Assembly: GCA_016786465.1 (NCBI GenBank) | Contig: JAEUWC010000003.1 | Coordinates: 62,001-126,000, forward strand | Direction of reading: 5' to 3' | Length of the DNA: 64,000 nucleotides | Source of the DNA: Bdellovibrionales bacterium | Lineage (GTDB): Bacteria > Bdellovibrionota > UBA1018 | Shown here: positions 16,330 through 25,476 of the stretch, piece after piece | Layout: each line of letters opens with the position of its first letter | Position numbering within the stretch: the first letter of the stretch is position 1 | Made by a program: the position numbers and the translations under genes | The notes under the pieces: generated by a model | What the model was told of the DNA's origin: nothing | The model's database searches: none | What the model saw: the letters and a program-made list of their open reading frames with translations, nothing else

Positions 16330-17601
16330 ATGATTTTAACGACGATTCTAAGCCTCGTATTGCCGGCTTCCCTTGAAAACCAAGCCCATGCTTTTGGAAA
16401 GGGTCGTTGGCGTCCGGTTCCAGCTCCGTCGCCGACGAACACGCCTTCGCAGACCCCAACCGTTCCCGCGTCACCCAGCCCAAGTCCGTCGCCATCCCCA
16501 AGTCCTTCTGTTTCGCCATCGCCATCGCCATCGCCAAGCCCGACTGTGAAGCGCGTCGGCGATATTTCGGTTTGTTCGTTCAACATTCAGTTCCTGGGAA
16601 GCTCGGGGACACGTGACAATCGCGCTTTGGCAGATTTGATGAAGGAAGAAGGCTGCGAAATCGTCGTGATCCAGGAAATGGTCGCAGCACCTCACGAAAA
16701 TTATCTTTCGTTGAACCTTCTTGAAATTTTCCAGAATTTTCCGAGCACTCCGAAAAACATTCCGGAAGGAAGCATCGGATACAACTTCAAAGCCTATCCT
16801 TTCACGGATCCTGCCACGGCAGAAATGATTCGACCTGTTTCGAAGACCACTGCGTTCTTTGATGCCATGAAGGCAGCCGGATTTTCCGATTTCGTTTTGT
16901 CGCCGGATAACACCGGTCCGACCCAGAACCGTGTGAATTCGTCGGCGAACGAATGGTGGCTGACGTTCTTTTTGCCAGAAAAAGTTGAAATCGCGCGGGA
17001 TCTTCCTTACGGATTCTTGAGCCCGCAGCTGGTTGCGAATCCTGACTTTGATCGCGTTCCTTATGCCGTTCCGTTTCGAACAAAAGACAAGGCTTTTGAC
17101 TTTGTTTTGATTTCCGTCCACTTTCGTCCGGGATCCAGCCAAAAGGCACGTCGCAAACAAGAATTAGGTGCAATTCAAAATTGGATTTCCAATCCAGCCT
17201 TCACCGAACATGACTTCATTGTCTTGGGTGATATGAATATTGAAAACAAAAAGGAATTGGATGCCTTACCTTTTTTTAGCAGCCTGAATTCGGATTGCGT
17301 AGGGACAAACACGAATCCAAAGCCGACTTCGGTTCGTCCATACGATCATGTGATGGTGGATCGTCGTCACACGACGGAAGCGGAAGTTCCTACGGCAGGA
17401 AACTTCAGGGTGATCAATCTGATTGATCAGCTTTCAGATGATTGGTCGGCTCGCCACCCAGGCGAAGCTTACCCTGGCGGTGTTCGGGATCCAAGTGGTC
17501 AGGTCACCGGATATGTTCACGATGCGTTCCGGCTTGAATATTCAGACCATCACCCCGTTCAGTTTAAAATCACCGTCCCTGAAAAGGATGACGACCAATG
17601 A
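16330..17601 (+). CDS. Exported endonuclease/exonuclease/phosphatase (EEP) family protein
   Basis: 423 residues. A signal peptide is followed by a Pro-Ser low-complexity linker (about residues 30-75) and an EEP domain. EEP motifs are visible in order: SFNIQFLG, VVIQEM (metal-binding Glu), FIVLGDMNIENK (GDxN) and the C-terminal SDHHPV with catalytic His. EEP proteins hydrolyse phosphodiesters or phosphomonoesters in nucleic acids or lipids; export favours an extracellular nuclease or phospholipase role. The ATG at 16330 follows GAGG. It overlaps the next lipoprotein by 4 bp, suggesting joint expression. Confidence 0.85.
   Translation: MILTTILSLVLPASLENQAHAFGKGRWRPVPAPSPTNTPSQTPTVPASPSPSPSPSPSPSVSPSPSPSPSPTVKRVGDISVCSFNIQFLGSSGTRDNRALADLMKEEGCEIVVIQEMVAAPHENYLSLNLLEIFQNFPSTPKNIPEGSIGYNFKAYPFTDPATAEMIRPVSKTTAFFDAMKAAGFSDFVLSPDNTGPTQNRVNSSANEWWLTFFLPEKVEIARDLPYGFLSPQLVANPDFDRVPYAVPFRTKDKAFDFVLISVHFRPGSSQKARRKQELGAIQNWISNPAFTEHDFIVLGDMNIENKKELDALPFFSSLNSDCVGTNTNPKPTSVRPYDHVMVDRRHTTEAEVPTAGNFRVINLIDQLSDDWSARHPGEAYPGGVRDPSGQVTGYVHDAFRLEYSDHHPVQFKITVPEKDDDQ
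16513..16536. repeat. Perfect hexanucleotide microsatellite (TCGCCA)x4 within imperfect Pro-Ser repeat
   Basis: Four exact copies of TCGCCA, within a longer degenerate tract (about 16472-16541), encode a Pro-Ser linker between signal peptide and catalytic domain of the EEP protein. A 6-bp unit can change length without a frameshift, so it could vary linker length between strains. Confidence 0.8.
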
Positions 17602-18326
17602 AGAAAAGCATGACGGTGTTGGCTTCGATATCCGCGGGCCTTTCCTTAAATTTTCTGCTCAGTTCCTGCGGCAAAGAAAAAGAACCTTTCATGTACGACG
17701 GCGAAGGGCAGTACAGCCAGTATTCGGCCGAAGTGACCTTTCCGGGCAAAACCATCCTCTATGGCAAGACGGGAACGTCAAAGTTGAGCGACGAAGAAAG
17801 AAAGAAGCGTTGCGTGATCGACACGGATGCTGAATCGGATGAAGGCGCACTTGCGGAAGTGACCGACTTTTTGAATGCGACTTGGTTGGTGGACGTCTTT
17901 CAAGAACGCCAGATGGACCGTCCCGAACAGAAGATGCCTACCTATGCGTCGTTTTCCCTTTGGCCTTCACAAAGAAAGGCGCTTTTGAAATCGGGAAGTC
18001 TGGGCTTTGAGCGAGTCTTCAGTGATGACGAAGAAATTCACTACAAGAAAATTTGCATCAGCAAGCCGCTTCAGGATCCTGGTCGTTATCAAGGTTTTCG
18101 TATCATCGAACTGGTTGCCGAAAACAATGAAGGCATCGCCGTTTTTGCGGTCAAGGCGCACGAAGTACGCGGACGCCCGCATCCGGTTTTATTGATGACC
18201 CACAGAAAGTACTATCGGTACGGGCAGACGATTTCGCTTCAAGCCGAAACGGCAGTTTTCTTAAACGATCGCAGTGGCGAATCTTCGGTTCGTCTTTCAG
18301 TTTTTCCAGCTCGACAAGCGAATTAA
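17598..18326 (+). CDS. Lipoprotein of unknown function
   Basis: 242 residues with a lipobox (FLLSSC, lipidated Cys about 27) and an export signal. No known domain recognised; the mature protein is mixed alpha/beta with four further cysteines. It starts inside the stop of the EEP gene (ATGA), so it is translationally coupled and may work with that exported hydrolase at the membrane. The 3' end overlaps the convergent kefC-like gene by 4 bp. Confidence 0.7.
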   Translation: MKKSMTVLASISAGLSLNFLLSSCGKEKEPFMYDGEGQYSQYSAEVTFPGKTILYGKTGTSKLSDEERKKRCVIDTDAESDEGALAEVTDFLNATWLVDVFQERQMDRPEQKMPTYASFSLWPSQRKALLKSGSLGFERVFSDDEEIHYKKICISKPLQDPGRYQGFRIIELVAENNEGIAVFAVKAHEVRGRPHPVLLMTHRKYYRYGQTISLQAETAVFLNDRSGESSVRLSVFPARQAN

Positions 18327-20182
18327 CCGCGCGGCGCAGGTTCCCAGCCGTGATCCGTTTGGTCTTGCATCTGGGTCTGATCGGACAAAAGCATGGCTTC
18401 CAATTGTTGCGCGTATTCGCGGGTCGTGTTGATGAAGCTTTCTCGGTCGTCTTCGTGAAAGCGTTTGGCAAGATCCAAAATCGACTGCTGGTTTTTCTTC
18501 TGAAAGATTTGGGCTTTCCGAAAAACCCGTGCCGATGCCAATCCCAGGGACTTCAATACTTCGGTGCCTAAAAAAATTGCGCTTCCTGAAGTTTCAATAG
18601 CGACCTGGTCTACACCGTGGTGAATCAGTTTATAGGCATGAACGCGGTCATAAGACCGCGAGAAAATCTTTAAGCGTGGGTAGGATTTTTTGACTTCTTC
18701 AACAATTCGCAGCGTCGTTTCGGGTTCGTCAATGGCGATGACCAGTGCTCGTGCGTGTTCGATTCCTGCAGCTTTCAAGAGATCCATATTGGATCCATCG
18801 CCAAAGTAGGCTTTCATTTGAAATCGTGCCGTTAGTTCGATTTGTTCAGAATCAATGTCCAAGACCGTGCACTTGATTCCGTTGGCGTTCATGAATCGGG
18901 TCAGCGTTTGTCCAAAACGGCCAATTCCAATGACCAAAACTGGGTTTTCTCTTTCCACGGCGTCGATGTGATCGGGCTTACGGGCTTCTTGCGGCGTCTG
19001 ACAATCCAATCGCGACATCCCGTAACGAATGGTCAGTTGAATCAAAAGCGGCGCCAAAGCCATCGATACGGCGATTGAAGTCGTTAGCACCTGCGCTTGG
19101 CTAGGTAGCAAAAGTCCGGAAGTTTGACCGATGATCACAAAAGCAAATTCGCCGCCTTGGGCAAGGCTTGCGGCAAAAAGCAGACTTTCCGGCGCTGGGG
19201 TTCGAACCATTCGCGCAAGCGCGTAAAGAAGGATGCCTTTTCCAATGACGATTGCAGCGACCCAACCCAGGACGGTCAGGGGATAAGTCTGAATCAAGTC
19301 GATGGGGATACCCGCGCCGACGGTGATGAAGAAAAGACCCAAGAGCAGACCCTTGAAGGGTTCGATGTCGGCTTCAATCTGGTGGCGGTATTCGCTGTCT
19401 GCCAAGACCACGCCGGCTAAGAATGCGCCAAGCGCCGGTGACAGCCCAACCCAGGACATCAAGGCGGCGGACGCCATCACAATCAGAAGGGCCAGCGCCG
19501 TGAAGGTTTCTCGAATTTTTAACCTTCCGATCAAAGCAAACAATGGACGAAGCGCAAGGCGTCCGGTGGCGACGACGGCAACCACGGCTCCTAAAATCAA
19601 AAGGGCTTTGACCGCGGGCCCTTGGTTTTGCAGGGCACCGGCGGCATGAACATTTCCTTCCGGGGGAAGTTCGATGCGAACGATTTTTGGAAGCAAAGGC
19701 AAAATCGCCAAAACTGGAATGACGGCCATGTCTTGAAAAAGCAGGACCGAAAATGCGCGTTCGCCACCGACGCTTTTTGCGTAACCGCGTTCCTGAAGGG
19801 TAGGAAGGACAACTGCAGTTGAAGACGAACTGACGATCAGGCCGATGGCTACGGCACTTTGCCAAGGCAGTCCCAGTCCTAAAGAAAGAAGAAAGAATAA
19901 GGCCGCGGTTCCTAATACTTGAAGGCTTCCCAAACCAAAGATGGGTCCGCGAAGTTTCCACAAAAGCTTGGGATTCAATTCTAGACCGATCAAAAGCAGC
20001 ATCATGATGACGCCAAATTCGGCAAGGTGTGCGGCTTGTTCGGTTTGTCCTAGCAAGCCCAGTCCCGAAGGTCCGATCAGCACGCCTGCAATCAAGTAAC
20101 CCAGGACGGAACCCAGCCCCAATCGCTTGGCGATAGGAACGACCAAAACCATGGATGCCAAGACGACTAGGAAATCTTTCAT
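18323..20182 (-). CDS. CPA2 monovalent cation:proton antiporter, KefB/KefC type
   Basis: 619 residues from the ATG at 20182. The N-terminal 390 residues form a multi-pass CPA2 transporter (GYLIAGVLIGPSGLGLL, then LGAFLAGVVLADSEYRHQIEADIEPFKGLLLGLFF). The C-terminal RCK/TrkA-N domain starts at VLVIGIGRFGQTLTRF (GxGxxG nucleotide-binding loop) and continues to about residue 550. KefB/C proteins are glutathione-adduct-gated K+ efflux systems that acidify the cytoplasm against electrophiles. The upstream gene, overlapping by 4 bp, encodes the matching flavodoxin-fold ancillary subunit, which strengthens the call. Confidence 0.92.
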   Translation of the reverse strand: MKDFLVVLASMVLVVPIAKRLGLGSVLGYLIAGVLIGPSGLGLLGQTEQAAHLAEFGVIMMLLLIGLELNPKLLWKLRGPIFGLGSLQVLGTAALFFLLSLGLGLPWQSAVAIGLIVSSSSTAVVLPTLQERGYAKSVGGERAFSVLLFQDMAVIPVLAILPLLPKIVRIELPPEGNVHAAGALQNQGPAVKALLILGAVVAVVATGRLALRPLFALIGRLKIRETFTALALLIVMASAALMSWVGLSPALGAFLAGVVLADSEYRHQIEADIEPFKGLLLGLFFITVGAGIPIDLIQTYPLTVLGWVAAIVIGKGILLYALARMVRTPAPESLLFAASLAQGGEFAFVIIGQTSGLLLPSQAQVLTTSIAVSMALAPLLIQLTIRYGMSRLDCQTPQEARKPDHIDAVERENPVLVIGIGRFGQTLTRFMNANGIKCTVLDIDSEQIELTARFQMKAYFGDGSNMDLLKAAGIEHARALVIAIDEPETTLRIVEEVKKSYPRLKIFSRSYDRVHAYKLIHHGVDQVAIETSGSAIFLGTEVLKSLGLASARVFRKAQIFQKKNQQSILDLAKRFHEDDRESFINTTREYAQQLEAMLLSDQTQMQDQTDHGWEPAPRG

Positions 20183-20727
20183 CGGCCTGCCAACCCTTCT
20201 AAAAAGCTTCGATAGCGTTTGCGAATCTCGCGAAAGTCCTGGTCGGTTTGGTACTTCAGGGCCTGGTGCACGACAAAAGGGTCCAAGAATTCCATTCCGC
20301 AAAGGTTCGCTGATTGTTCAAGTGGCGCCATCAGTTCGCGAATCGTGAAGCGATTGTATCCATCTTTTGAATACGCTTTTTCGGGGCCACCGGTTGAAAT
20401 CGCGTGAACCCACTTTTTGGATTCCAGTTTTTCGCCGCCCGGTCCGTATGCCCAGCCGTATTCTAAAACCAGGTCGAGCCATTCTTTGATGATGGCCGGC
20501 GTGCTGTACCAGTAAAACGGATGCTGAAAGACGATGATGTCATGCGCTTCCAAAAGCATCTGTTCTTTCCTGACGTCGATGACAAAGTCAGGATAGTTTT
20601 CGTAAAGGTCGTGAAAAGTCAGGCCGTTGATTTCAACGGCTTCCTGGGCAAGCGCTCGGTTGACTTTAGATTTATGAATCGCCGGGTGCGCAAAAAGAAC
20701 TAAGATCTTAGGTGATGTAGGCGACAC
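20179..20727 (-). CDS. KefF/KefG-type NAD(P)H oxidoreductase ancillary subunit
   Basis: 182 residues, flavodoxin-like fold. Hallmarks: ILVLFAHPAIHKSKVNRAL (FMN phosphate-binding region), FQHPFYWYSTPAIIKEWLDLVLEYGWAYG and AISTGGPEKAY, as in quinone reductases of the KefF/G/MdaB family. It is needed for full activity of the Kef channel in known systems and may itself reduce quinone electrophiles. The only sensible start is a GTG at 20727. The stop overlaps the kefC-type start by 4 bp, and it begins 6 bp after the metalloprotease gene, so all three lie in one transcript. Confidence 0.9.
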   Translation of the reverse strand: MSPTSPKILVLFAHPAIHKSKVNRALAQEAVEINGLTFHDLYENYPDFVIDVRKEQMLLEAHDIIVFQHPFYWYSTPAIIKEWLDLVLEYGWAYGPGGEKLESKKWVHAISTGGPEKAYSKDGYNRFTIRELMAPLEQSANLCGMEFLDPFVVHQALKYQTDQDFREIRKRYRSFLEGLAGR

Positions 20728-20733
20728 GAAGGT

Positions 20734-21549
20734 CTAGCAGCCCCTTCTTCGTAAAATCGCATAATAGTGGTGCGGCTGAGGCGCTCCGTAAGACGAGCTG
20801 CACATAATGCTTCCTGGATCACAGCGCATCAGCTTTTCGTAAGGCATACCGGAACGACCCAAAACTGAAACACGAAAGTTATCGTATTCGTCGTCCAGCC
20901 CCATCATATGTCCCAGTTCGTGAGCAATGGTGTTGCTGCTCCAGTTCAGGCTCCAGCGTCTGAGGTAGGGACCGCGCGTATCGGCTTCTTGAAGATTCAC
21001 GGAAAAGTCAGCTGCCAATTCCGATTCAGCGACGCGGAATTGAAATTCAGTGTGTTTGACTTTCAGCGACCCCGCTTCCCAGATCCGGGAAGCTGAATTC
21101 ATTTTGGCTTGGATCAGCGCTAGATTGGCTCGATTGGCGGCCGAGCCTTTGAAATAGACAGAAACTTTCACGACCGGGGTTTCGTTGCTTCGAAGTCCTG
21201 CGCCATATCGATAAGGCATCGGGGCAATTCCCAAGTACGCCAGGGTGCCGCGCAGATTTTTTTCGTTCTTGTCGATCGGAGTCGCCAACGCATCAGCGGT
21301 ATTCGGACGGCAGGAAGACTTGGAATCTCGGTTCAGATTTTTCCGAAGCATCACGCAAGCCCAGTACTGTCTTAGCGGCGCGAAGCCCCACTGCATCGAA
21401 TATTTGACCAAGGTATCGCGCGAATAAGGACAAGAATCGGCTTTGCCGATTCCGCCCAGCGGTTTCAAGATTTCTTCTAGGCTTGCGCCCGTGTTTGCGA
21501 TCGCGATGGAAGAGAAGAGAAAAACTTTTGCGGTGAGCAAGAAAACCAT
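20734..21549 (-). CDS. Exported zinc metalloprotease with HExxHxxGxxD motif
   Basis: 271 residues from the ATG at 21549 (the longer frame adds an implausible leader). Signal peptide ending AIAN. The zinc site is AHELGHMMGLDDEYDN: His210, Glu211, His214 and Asp220, i.e. HExxHxxGxxD with Asp as third ligand, as in snapalysin-like enzymes. SIM249 downstream is a good Met-turn candidate of metzincins. Six or more cysteines in the mature part suggest disulphides. It lies 6 bp upstream of the KefF/G-type gene in the same orientation, an odd operon partner for a K+ efflux system. Confidence 0.82.
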   Translation of the reverse strand: MVFLLTAKVFLFSSIAIANTGASLEEILKPLGGIGKADSCPYSRDTLVKYSMQWGFAPLRQYWACVMLRKNLNRDSKSSCRPNTADALATPIDKNEKNLRGTLAYLGIAPMPYRYGAGLRSNETPVVKVSVYFKGSAANRANLALIQAKMNSASRIWEAGSLKVKHTEFQFRVAESELAADFSVNLQEADTRGPYLRRWSLNWSSNTIAHELGHMMGLDDEYDNFRVSVLGRSGMPYEKLMRCDPGSIMCSSSYGAPQPHHYYAILRRRGC

Positions 21550-21604
21550 GAGTCGTGTCCCCCCGGACTCGGCGATTTTGTGTTGCCCAGGGTTTGGCGT
21601 GGCG

Positions 21605-21648
21605 CGAGAAAAAAAACAAGGGGGCATGAAATCTTTTCACGCCCCCTT
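21605..21648 (-). terminator. Rho-independent terminator of the 21678-22103 gene
   Basis: Fourteen-base arms (21618-21631 and 21635-21648, one mismatch) around a 3-nt loop, with a GC-rich AAGGGGGC base. On the minus strand it is followed by TTGTTTTTTTT. It lies 30 bp beyond the stop of the membrane-protein gene and separates it from the metalloprotease-kef operon. Confidence 0.92.
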
Positions 21649-21677
21649 GAAAATGACTTTTTGCGTTAAAGCAAAAA

Positions 21678-22103
21678 TTACTTTTTATAGACGAATGACG
21701 CAACGACTCCAGCACCAACGCACTGAATCATGCCGGTCCAGGTCCAGCTCCAGAACAAGCTCATAGGCATCGGCGTGGTCGCGAACTGAATGAAGAAGTG
21801 CGAGATCATGAAAAAGCCCAAAAGCAGGCCGAAACGTGCGCCTTCTTTCCAGCCTTTGTTTTCATATCCTTTGGTGAAGATGAACGATCCCCACAAGGCC
21901 GCCATGGCCTGTCCACCGGTCATCCAACCCATGAAGTGGCTCATGTCTTCCTGAGTGCGCCAAAGATTGGCGGTCTGTTGGTAGACATCTTTCAAAAAGA
22001 AGCCGTGAATGAGCATGTCTGAAACGAAAATCCAGGCGAAGACTGCTCCAGCAGTCATCCACCAACGCTTCATGTTCACCTTACTGAAAAAAGCATCGAA
22101 CAT
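21678..22103 (-). CDS. Four-helix membrane protein of unknown function
   Basis: 141 residues with four hydrophobic segments at about 14-37, 59-80, 88-112 and 115-139, many Trp, Phe and Met, and charged ends. A His in the first helix (SDMLIHGFFL) and a second (MISHFF) are potential cofactor or metal ligands. The start has an excellent AAAGGAG Shine-Dalgarno at 22110-22116 on the minus strand. Monocistronic, ended by a strong terminator. Family not recognised. Confidence 0.75.
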   Translation of the reverse strand: MFDAFFSKVNMKRWWMTAGAVFAWIFVSDMLIHGFFLKDVYQQTANLWRTQEDMSHFMGWMTGGQAMAALWGSFIFTKGYENKGWKEGARFGLLLGFFMISHFFIQFATTPMPMSLFWSWTWTGMIQCVGAGVVASFVYKK

Positions 22104-22199
22104 ATTAAATCTCCTTTATAGGTTGTGGGTACACGACAAGTCTAAGGTGCGAATTTGGAACTTCCAGAAAAAAATGATTCCGTTTAGAAATTCCTACAC

Positions 22200-22775
22200 A
22201 TGAACTCTCGATTCGCTTTGCTTCAGAAAACTGGAATTCTTCTTCTGATTTTTGTTTTGGCCACGGTGATTGCGCCGTTTTCACCAGGGCTGTTGGCTGC
22301 GCTGATTCCGTTGGGGCTTTGGCAGTTTCCCGGAACCGAAAAACTTCCGCGCTTGGTTCGTTGGTCGTACGTCTTCTGGTGGGTTGAAGCGTTCTTGGGA
22401 TTTGGCCTTTTGATCCTGGCCTTTTCATTTCGCGATTCGATGGACCTTTTTCATATCGACGGTCCCGCCGGCCCCGAACTTAGGAAAAATCTTTCGCAGT
22501 TTTTCGCGCGCTATTCGATCTATGAACTGATCGTGACTCAGGCGCTGACGATCGCGTCCATCTGGCTTTACGCGAAAAAGCGAAAAGAATTGATCTGGGT
22601 TTTGGCGGCAGAACTTGCGGCAGGCCTTCTTTTTTCAGCCCATTACATCGCCAAAGAAAATTACCACTGGTATCTGATCTTTGACGAAGCGGCGCTTGTT
22701 TTTGGTGGCCTGATCGTTTGGTTCAGTTTCTACAAAGTTAGATTTGGATCCAAGTCCCCGGCTGTCCGGCCTTGA
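22200..22775 (+). CDS. Multi-pass membrane protein of unknown function
   Basis: 191 residues with about five hydrophobic segments (about 9-28, 33-45, 56-78, 105-125 and 133-175) and basic connecting loops. No recognised domain. Divergent from the membrane protein at 21678-22103. The 3' end overlaps the convergent M14 carboxypeptidase gene by 38 bp, and codon pattern and hydrophobicity favour this frame through that overlap. Function cannot be inferred. Confidence 0.65.
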   Translation: MNSRFALLQKTGILLLIFVLATVIAPFSPGLLAALIPLGLWQFPGTEKLPRLVRWSYVFWWVEAFLGFGLLILAFSFRDSMDLFHIDGPAGPELRKNLSQFFARYSIYELIVTQALTIASIWLYAKKRKELIWVLAAELAAGLLFSAHYIAKENYHWYLIFDEAALVFGGLIVWFSFYKVRFGSKSPAVRP

Positions 22776-24051
22776 CTTCGACTTGCTCAGATCGGAACAG
22801 GCTTCCCTGGCGAAAGAAATCGATCTTATAGATCCCAACCGGCAGTACTTTGTAGAATTCGCCGCCGCGTACCGGAAAACGGCCCACGCTTAAGCTGGTT
22901 CCCGTCACCACGACTTCATCCAAGCCCGATTTCGACGCATCCCAGATGCCGAAGCCTTCCTGGATTCTTTCAATGAATCGAATCATCGGTTCGCGGTTTT
23001 CCTGGTAAGTCTTTTTCAAAGTCGAAAACTTGGGCCACTTGTTTTGGGTCACTTCGATCGTCATCTGAAGATCGCCGTGGTAATTCAAGCTGTAGTCCTG
23101 CATCCCGCCATCCACTTCGTACCAATGAGAACCCTGGGTGACTCCGTCACGGAAAATTCGATTCGCCAAAAAGTCGGGAATCTGCGCGGCGTATTCTTTG
23201 GCTAGACCCTGAAAAAATGCGTCCAACGGATGTGGCGTCACTAACGTGTCCCAGGGGTAATTCACCACAAAGGTTCCGCCGTGGTAGTTCGCGGAAAGCG
23301 AAAAGTGACGTGCCTTTTGCCAATTCATCACCACTTGCACTTCCGTGGGGCGATTCGTTGGGACGTCCATCGAATTCGCTGTCGAAAAATCAGGGAAAGA
23401 CCGGTTCAAGTCAAAACCCTGAGAATTGGCGCGAGTACGGGCGACGTTTCCGTCCGGATTCATGGATGGCATCAGGTAGATTTCGGTCGAATCAATCAGC
23501 TGGGTGATTCGTGGATCCTTGCCGTAGTTTTCAAGCAGGTCTTCGGCCAGTTGAACAACCAAGTCGCGCCCGCTGATTTCGTCACCATGCATGGAAGCGA
23601 TGTATTTAAATTCGGGTTCGACTTCGTCGGTAGTCACGTTGTCGGAAATTTTCAAAACCCAAATTTCGCGTCCCTGTGTGCTTTTTCCGATGCTGATCAG
23701 CTCAGCGATTCCTGAATAGGTGCGAGCCAATTTTCGAAGCTTCGTCGCGATTTCGGTGTGGGTGGGGTAGTCCGGTGCGCTCAAATAAGAAGACGGGGTA
23801 GCTGACCAAGAAACTTTCAACTGATTTAGGTAAGCAAGGGTCCCCGCAGGACCGAAAACTTCATATCCGAATTCATCCACGTGATCGATGATCAGCGTTC
23901 CGCTTTGGTTCAACACGGGAAGGTGGATTCGATTCGGATCGCTGACCCAGGCGCCTTCCTGTGCCTGTTTACCCCAAATGACAGGATCTTGACGCCCGAC
24001 GGCGGTCGAAGGACTTGTTAAAAGCAATAGGGCGGCCCAGATGGGGATCAT
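22738..24051 (-). CDS. Exported M14-family zinc carboxypeptidase
   Basis: 437 residues with a signal peptide. Zinc ligands are His155 and Glu158 in SMHGDEISG and His257 in ANYHGGTFVVNYPWD. Substrate-binding NPDG (198-201) and DLNRSFPD are typical, and the catalytic Glu is likely in QMTIEVTQNKWP. The enzyme trims C-terminal residues from peptides or peptidoglycan stems. Beyond the catalytic domain, a C-terminal beta-rich module of about 75 residues (VVVTGTSLSVGRFPV onward) resembles the transthyretin-like module of carboxypeptidase N/D types. Export and domain make-up point to extracellular digestion. Confidence 0.92.
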   Translation of the reverse strand: MIPIWAALLLLTSPSTAVGRQDPVIWGKQAQEGAWVSDPNRIHLPVLNQSGTLIIDHVDEFGYEVFGPAGTLAYLNQLKVSWSATPSSYLSAPDYPTHTEIATKLRKLARTYSGIAELISIGKSTQGREIWVLKISDNVTTDEVEPEFKYIASMHGDEISGRDLVVQLAEDLLENYGKDPRITQLIDSTEIYLMPSMNPDGNVARTRANSQGFDLNRSFPDFSTANSMDVPTNRPTEVQVVMNWQKARHFSLSANYHGGTFVVNYPWDTLVTPHPLDAFFQGLAKEYAAQIPDFLANRIFRDGVTQGSHWYEVDGGMQDYSLNYHGDLQMTIEVTQNKWPKFSTLKKTYQENREPMIRFIERIQEGFGIWDASKSGLDEVVVTGTSLSVGRFPVRGGEFYKVLPVGIYKIDFFRQGSLFRSEQVEVKAGQPGTWIQI

Positions 24052-24129
24052 CTCTTATACAGTTAGCGGCGGCCAAGGGGGATTGCAACTCGGGACTGCT
24101 GCTGACACAATCTATACGAGGAGTTGGCC

Positions 24130-24384
24130 ATGTCGATATCGAGAATGTTTGCTGTGCTATTGCTAGGTGTCACGGTCGCAGGTGCTTTCAGTATGAAAGC
24201 ATCGGCCGACGATGCGAAGGCCGAAGAAACTCAGAGCAGCGCGGAATCCGAAGCCAAAGATCGGACGATCGCAGCTGAAGCCGGAGTGTCTCCGGAAACC
24301 GACCGCTACATGAAAGAGGCGGGCGGCCAGGTCGAAAGAATTTTCCAACAAGATAAGAATTCAGCAAAAGATCCTTCTCGCTAA
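24130..24384 (+). CDS. Small exported helical protein
   Basis: 84 residues from the ATG at 24130, preceded by GAGGAG with 6-base spacing. Signal peptide (MSISRMFAVLLLGVTVAGAFSMKASA), then a short hydrophilic, Glu/Lys/Ala-rich helical segment. No family recognised. The stop is 2 bp from the GTG start of the next exported beta-rich protein, so both form an operon. Confidence 0.65.
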   Translation: MSISRMFAVLLLGVTVAGAFSMKASADDAKAEETQSSAESEAKDRTIAAEAGVSPETDRYMKEAGGQVERIFQQDKNSAKDPSR

Positions 24385-24386
24385 AC

Positions 24387-25442
24387 GTGCTTCTTCAAAT
24401 TTTGTCTTTATTCGCGGCACCGACTTCTGTCGACGCAGCCACATTTGTCATCGTTGATCGGGCGCCCGTCCCAGGTTTTGAAGCTCAAGAACCTGCTGCA
24501 AGCGCCTTGGCTGATGCGCTCGAAGTTCTGGTCGGGGCGTTGATTCCTCCGACCACCAGCGCGCGATTCTTAGCGCAAACGGGAAACGCGACCACGGCTT
24601 CTTCGAAAGCGCTTTTCGGGGACGCGCAATCAGAACCCCAAAAATTTTCCGTACAGCTTTCTGCTTCGGGCGCGGTGTCCGCCGAAACCTTAGATCAAGC
24701 CAACGCAAGCGGTGGAAGCAATTCAGTCCCGCGACGGGGGATCGCAGCGCTTCCGGGTCTGAGCCTGACAATGCCTGGACGAAGCCTTTCTTTTTTGCCG
24801 CCCAAGATCGGATTCTTGGATCGGGATCAAAGTCTTTTCACTTTGAACTTCATGACATTAAGCATTGGGCCCGTTGCCAGGAATGTTTCACTGGGGATGA
24901 CGACATTCGGTGTGGGCTTTCAAACGGATTTCAAACCGGCCAGTGATGGAAAACCCTACCTTTTTCGTTGGACGGGGGTGCAGCTGTCTTCGGGGTTACA
25001 GTACAGCCATCTTTCGGCAACCTTTTCGACCCCGTTTAGTCAGTCGACTTCGGGAAGTGGCTTGAACATGTCGTGGGAAGCGCAGGCCAATGTCGGAGCG
25101 AAATCCGATATCGTTTCGGTTCCAACCACTTTGACGACGGGAATTCGGTTTCTTTATCTTTTCCATCTGTACACGGGATTCGGTTTGGACTTGAACGTCG
25201 GTTCGACACGGATGTCAGGGGTGACTTCGGGGCCGATCACCACCCTTTCGGGGTCGACTCCGGTCTATACGGGCACTGGGGTCTTGGATCTGGCAGGTGA
25301 CTCAAAAGCTCCGACATTCCTGACAACGCGATTCATTTTGGGATCGATGCTGCACCTTGGGCCAGTGAAGCTATTTGGTCAGGTGGCCGCTTCGAATCCA
25401 AAAGTGGGCGCCATGACTTTAGGTTTAAAAGTCGCTATCTAA
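24387..25442 (+). CDS. Probable outer-membrane beta-barrel protein
   Basis: 351 residues starting at GTG, with a short signal peptide ([17 protein letters not shown]). Residues about 30-110 are Ala/Ser-rich and may be a periplasmic or surface linker. From about residue 130 the pattern of alternating residues with Gly-rich strands ([36 protein letters not shown]) suggests an 8- to 12-strand barrel ending in a hydrophobic strand. It is 2 bp after the small exported protein. Function unknown. Confidence 0.6.
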   Translation: MLLQILSLFAAPTSVDAATFVIVDRAPVPGFEAQEPAASALADALEVLVGALIPPTTSARFLAQTGNATTASSKALFGDAQSEPQKFSVQLSASGAVSAETLDQANASGGSNSVPRRGIAALPGLSLTMPGRSLSFLPPKIGFLDRDQSLFTLNFMTLSIGPVARNVSLGMTTFGVGFQTDFKPASDGKPYLFRWTGVQLSSGLQYSHLSATFSTPFSQSTSGSGLNMSWEAQANVGAKSDIVSVPTTLTTGIRFLYLFHLYTGFGLDLNVGSTRMSGVTSGPITTLSGSTPVYTGTGVLDLAGDSKAPTFLTTRFILGSMLHLGPVKLFGQVAASNPKVGAMTLGLKVAI

Positions 25443-25476
25443 TTCCGCATTCCTTGGATTAGACTTTGAAACCGAA

